Shown here piece by piece: positions 5,732 to 7,689 of a stretch of 7,689 bases of DNA. Source of the stretch: Clostridia bacterium (GTDB lineage Bacteria; Bacillota_A; Clostridia; Christensenellales; Aristaeellaceae); contig JAFUPO010000147.1 of NCBI GenBank assembly GCA_017481185.1, positions 1 to 7,689 of the forward strand. The letters are read 5' to 3'. Position 1 is the first letter of the stretch; each line of letters begins with the position of its first letter. The notes below the pieces were generated by a model, which was given only the letters and a program-made list of their open reading frames with translations, was not told the origin of the DNA and ran no database searches. The translations under genes were made by a program, and so were the position numbers.

Positions 5732-6980
5732 GTATACCTTGCAGCAAAACGCTTTTCAGGGCTTCGAGCCTGTCACCATTGAGCTGCCGGATACCTGGGA
5801 TGTGCAGTTTAACGCCATCGCCGGCGACGCCATGCCAGCCCTGACCAAGGAGCAGATCAAGGAAAAGCTCAACAAGCCCTACGGCGCGCCTACCATTGCT
5901 GAATTGGCCAAGGGGGCCAAGGAGGTCTGCATCGTTTTTGACGACATTTCTCGGGGAACCCCCACCCAGCCCATGGCCGAGGCCGTTTTGGAGGAGCTCC
6001 ATGCCGCTGGCATCCAGAAAAGCCAGATCCGCTTCATCTGTGCCCTGGGCACCCACGGCTCCCACTACCGCACGGATTTTGTGCAGAAGCTGGGCGAAAA
6101 GATCTGCCGGGAGTATGCCATCTACAACCACAACTGCTATGAAAACTGCACCGTTATCGGCCAGACCAAGCGGGGCTTTGACGTAAGCATCAACGCCGAG
6201 TTTTTGAAGTGCGATTTGCGCATCGGCCTGGGCGCTTTAACTCCCCACCCCTTTATGGCCTTTGGGGGCGGCGGCAAGATCCTCTTCCCCGGCCTGGCGG
6301 GCATTGAAACCATTGCCCTCAATCACGACACCGCCACCAACTACGCCCGGGACAACAAGATCAACGTCACCGCCGTGATGGGCGATATGTCGGTGGACGG
6401 TATGCGCCTTGAGGTGGAAGAGATGACCCGCATGGCAGGCCAGTTCTTCAAGGTGGACTGCATCTACAACACCAAGCTGGAGCTCATCGACCTGTACGCC
6501 GGCGACCCCATTGAGGAATACTACGCTGCCGTGCCTGCCGCCCAGAAGTATTACGCGATGCCCAAGGCGGAGGACATGGACATCGTTATCGTCAACGCCA
6601 ACGCCAAGGGCAACGAGGCCAACATCGCCATCGGCGTGGCAGCCCTGGCTGTAACCCAGCGGGGCGGCGACATCGTGGCCATCGACCATACCCAAAAAGG
6701 CCAGGTGACCCACTACCTCTTTGGCTCCTTCGGTTTGAGGGGCGAAACCGGCGGCCGCCGCCATGGCAGGATCCCCCGGGTGCGGCCCCAGGTGAAGCGC
6801 TGCATCTGCTGGATGCCCTATCCGGATCTGGGCAGCGCCCACTGGTTCGGCGAGATCGAAAAGCAGATCTACGTGGATACCTGGGAGCAGGTGATGGATC
6901 TGCTTAAGGAAACCCACGGCGAAAAAGCCAAGGTGCTCATCATCGCTGACGGCACCATTTCCTACTTTGACCGGAGCTGA
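5727..6980 (+). CDS. LarA-like nickel-dependent 2-hydroxyacid racemase/epimerase
   Basis: This 417-residue cytoplasmic enzyme belongs to the lactate racemase (LarA, DUF2088) superfamily. Its members invert C2 of lactate, malate, phenyllactate, gluconate and other 2-hydroxyacids using a nickel pincer nucleotide cofactor. Landmarks: FDDISRGTPTQP (71-82) for the DDxTRPTP motif, CALGTHGSH (105-113), YNHNC (133-137), GQTKRGFDVSIN (145-156), GALTPHPFMAFGGGGK (169-184), FPGLAG (187-192) and ALNH (197-200). H110, H174, K184 and H200 fall where LarA has its catalytic histidines, cofactor-bound lysine and nickel-binding histidine. R76 stands in the substrate-binding arginine motif, but proline is replaced by glycine after it (SRGTP). 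AAAGGAGG (5711-5718) precedes the ATG; the UxaA-like gene ends 27 nt upstream. It probably prepares the stereoisomer used by the dehydratase. The cofactor genes larB, larC and larE are not in the window. The basic stretch at about 337-358 looks atypical, but the frame is intact. Confidence 0.88.
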   Translation: MKYTLQQNAFQGFEPVTIELPDTWDVQFNAIAGDAMPALTKEQIKEKLNKPYGAPTIAELAKGAKEVCIVFDDISRGTPTQPMAEAVLEELHAAGIQKSQIRFICALGTHGSHYRTDFVQKLGEKICREYAIYNHNCYENCTVIGQTKRGFDVSINAEFLKCDLRIGLGALTPHPFMAFGGGGKILFPGLAGIETIALNHDTATNYARDNKINVTAVMGDMSVDGMRLEVEEMTRMAGQFFKVDCIYNTKLELIDLYAGDPIEEYYAAVPAAQKYYAMPKAEDMDIVIVNANAKGNEANIAIGVAALAVTQRGGDIVAIDHTQKGQVTHYLFGSFGLRGETGGRRHGRIPRVRPQVKRCICWMPYPDLGSAHWFGEIEKQIYVDTWEQVMDLLKETHGEKAKVLIIADGTISYFDRS

Positions 6981-6985
6981 CAAAG

Positions 6986-7675
6986 ATGATTCTGCCTGTC
7001 AATTTTGAAATTGCAGACAGCCGCAAGCTAGTGATGATCGGTGAGGCTGGCAGCGGCAAAACGGAGCTGGCGATGAACATCGCCGCCAGTATCAGGGAAA
7101 TGACTCAGGCCCCGGCGGTATTCCTGGACATGGACCAGACCAAACCGCTGTTCCGTGCCCGGGATGCCGCTCAGGCCCTGAGAGAAAAGGGCGTTACCTT
7201 CAATGTGACCCAGCAGTTTTTGGATGCGCCGGTGGTGCCCCATGGGGTAAAGTCGGCGCTGGCAGACCCGGAGCTTTATGTGGTGATGGATGTGGGGGGC
7301 AACAAGGCCGGGGCCCTGTGCCTGGGCCAGTACGCCCTGGAGCTGGAGAAAGCCCAAGCCCAGGTGTTTTACACCATCAACCCCTACCGCAGCTTCTCCC
7401 AAACCTCCGGGCACATTGCCCAGACCCGTGAGATGATCCTCTCCTGCTGCCAGCTCAATGATGTGCGCATCGTAGGCAACCCCTACATCGGCCCTCAAAC
7501 CACCCCTCAGGATTACCGGGCGGGCGCTCAAAAGCTGGAGGAAATGCTCCATGAGATTAACCTGTCGGTTTACGCCTGGCTGGTTCCCCAAAGCCTCAAG
7601 GATCATTTAGAGCCGCTGCCGGAGCGCTGCATCCTTATCGACCCCTTTATGCCCGGCGTACTGGATATTTCTTAA
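6986..7675 (+). CDS. SIMIBI-class P-loop ATPase, possibly linked to a 2-oxoacid:ferredoxin oxidoreductase
   Basis: The 229-residue product is a soluble nucleotide-binding protein. The Walker A loop is GEAGSGKTE (19-27). A DxD-containing segment, VFLDMDQTKPLFRARD (45-60), follows strand 2 as in MinD/CooC/dethiobiotin synthetase-like SIMIBI proteins. A Walker B-like VVMDVGGNKAGA (99-110) and a base-binding-like TINPYRSFSQT (130-140) come later. From memory, this pattern resembles a clostridial family (GSGKTE, DLDIVNPYFRSRE, DVGGD-GA, N-RPFT) often encoded beside ferredoxin and 2-oxoacid:ferredoxin oxidoreductase subunits. Its function is not established. The ATG lies 5 nt after the LarA-like stop, and its likely Shine-Dalgarno site, CGGAG (6972-6976), is inside the end of that gene, suggesting translational coupling. 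Alternative role: a metal-insertion or maturation ATPase, for example for the nickel enzyme, in the manner of CooC. Confidence 0.72.
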   Translation: MILPVNFEIADSRKLVMIGEAGSGKTELAMNIAASIREMTQAPAVFLDMDQTKPLFRARDAAQALREKGVTFNVTQQFLDAPVVPHGVKSALADPELYVVMDVGGNKAGALCLGQYALELEKAQAQVFYTINPYRSFSQTSGHIAQTREMILSCCQLNDVRIVGNPYIGPQTTPQDYRAGAQKLEEMLHEINLSVYAWLVPQSLKDHLEPLPERCILIDPFMPGVLDIS

Positions 7676-7683
7676 CACCACAA

Positions 7684-7689
7684 GGGAGG
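7684..7689 (+). promoter_or_regulatory. Ribosome binding site of the next, unseen operon gene
   Basis: GGGAGG, preceded by AA, lies 8 nt after the TAA of the P-loop ATPase and ends the window. No terminator intervenes, so the operon almost certainly continues to the right. Confidence 0.7.

Noticed and set aside
5121..6131. 336-codon minus-strand open frame spanning the dehydratase/epimerase junction
   Set aside because: It crosses two well-supported genes and their intergenic RBS, and its predicted protein has no recognisable motif.
6735..6810. Compensating frameshifts in the Arg/Gly-rich part of the LarA-like protein (about residues 337-361)
   Set aside because: The +1 frame meets a stop at once and the -1 frame gives a Pro/Arg-rich string with no family features. 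The downstream CWMPYPDLGSAHWFGEIE segment resumes normally in the annotated frame.
6237..6983. 248-codon minus-strand open frame opposite the LarA-like gene
   Set aside because: It is a composition shadow of a gene whose conserved catalytic residues are read on the plus strand.

Overview
The window is an accessory catabolic operon, most likely from a GC-rich anaerobic Firmicute (Clostridia, for example an Oscillospirales-type gut bacterium). This taxonomic guess is inference. It rests on strong AGGAGG Shine-Dalgarno sites before most genes, a G/C-ending codon preference with AT-rich intergenic DNA, and a phosphotransbutyrylase/butyrate kinase pair of clostridial type. No RNA gene, mobile element or CRISPR array is visible.

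Layout: positions 1-627 hold the 3' part of an IclR-family regulator, closed by a strong intrinsic terminator (645-677). An AT-rich region (about 711-912) carries a good SigA-type promoter (815-843) and repeated operator-like motifs. From 926 to beyond the right edge, six tightly spaced same-strand genes form one operon: an MFS transporter (926-2182), a phosphate acyltransferase of the Ptb type (2200-3087), a butyrate kinase-like protein carrying an extra C-terminal SAF domain (3106-4521), the large domain of a UxaA/GarD/SuyB-type hydroxyacid dehydratase (4542-5699), a LarA-like nickel-dependent 2-hydroxyacid racemase/epimerase (5727-6980) and a SIMIBI-type P-loop ATPase (6986-7675). A further gene is announced by a Shine-Dalgarno site at the right edge (7684-7689).

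How the genes could work together (inference): the transporter imports a 2-hydroxy or sugar acid and the LarA-like enzyme sets the C2 configuration. The split dehydratase (SAF piece fused to the kinase plus large subunit) removes water, or sulfite, to give a 2-oxoacid. An oxidoreductase, predicted but not visible here, would convert that to an acyl-CoA, and Ptb plus Buk would turn the acyl-CoA into free acid plus ATP. The P-loop ATPase resembles a family I associate with 2-oxoacid:ferredoxin oxidoreductase genes in clostridia, which would fill that gap just downstream.

The most unusual item is the kinase-SAF fusion: the small-subunit domain of a dehydratase is attached to an acyl kinase, directly upstream of the matching large subunit, with a possible internal start that could also release it as a separate protein.
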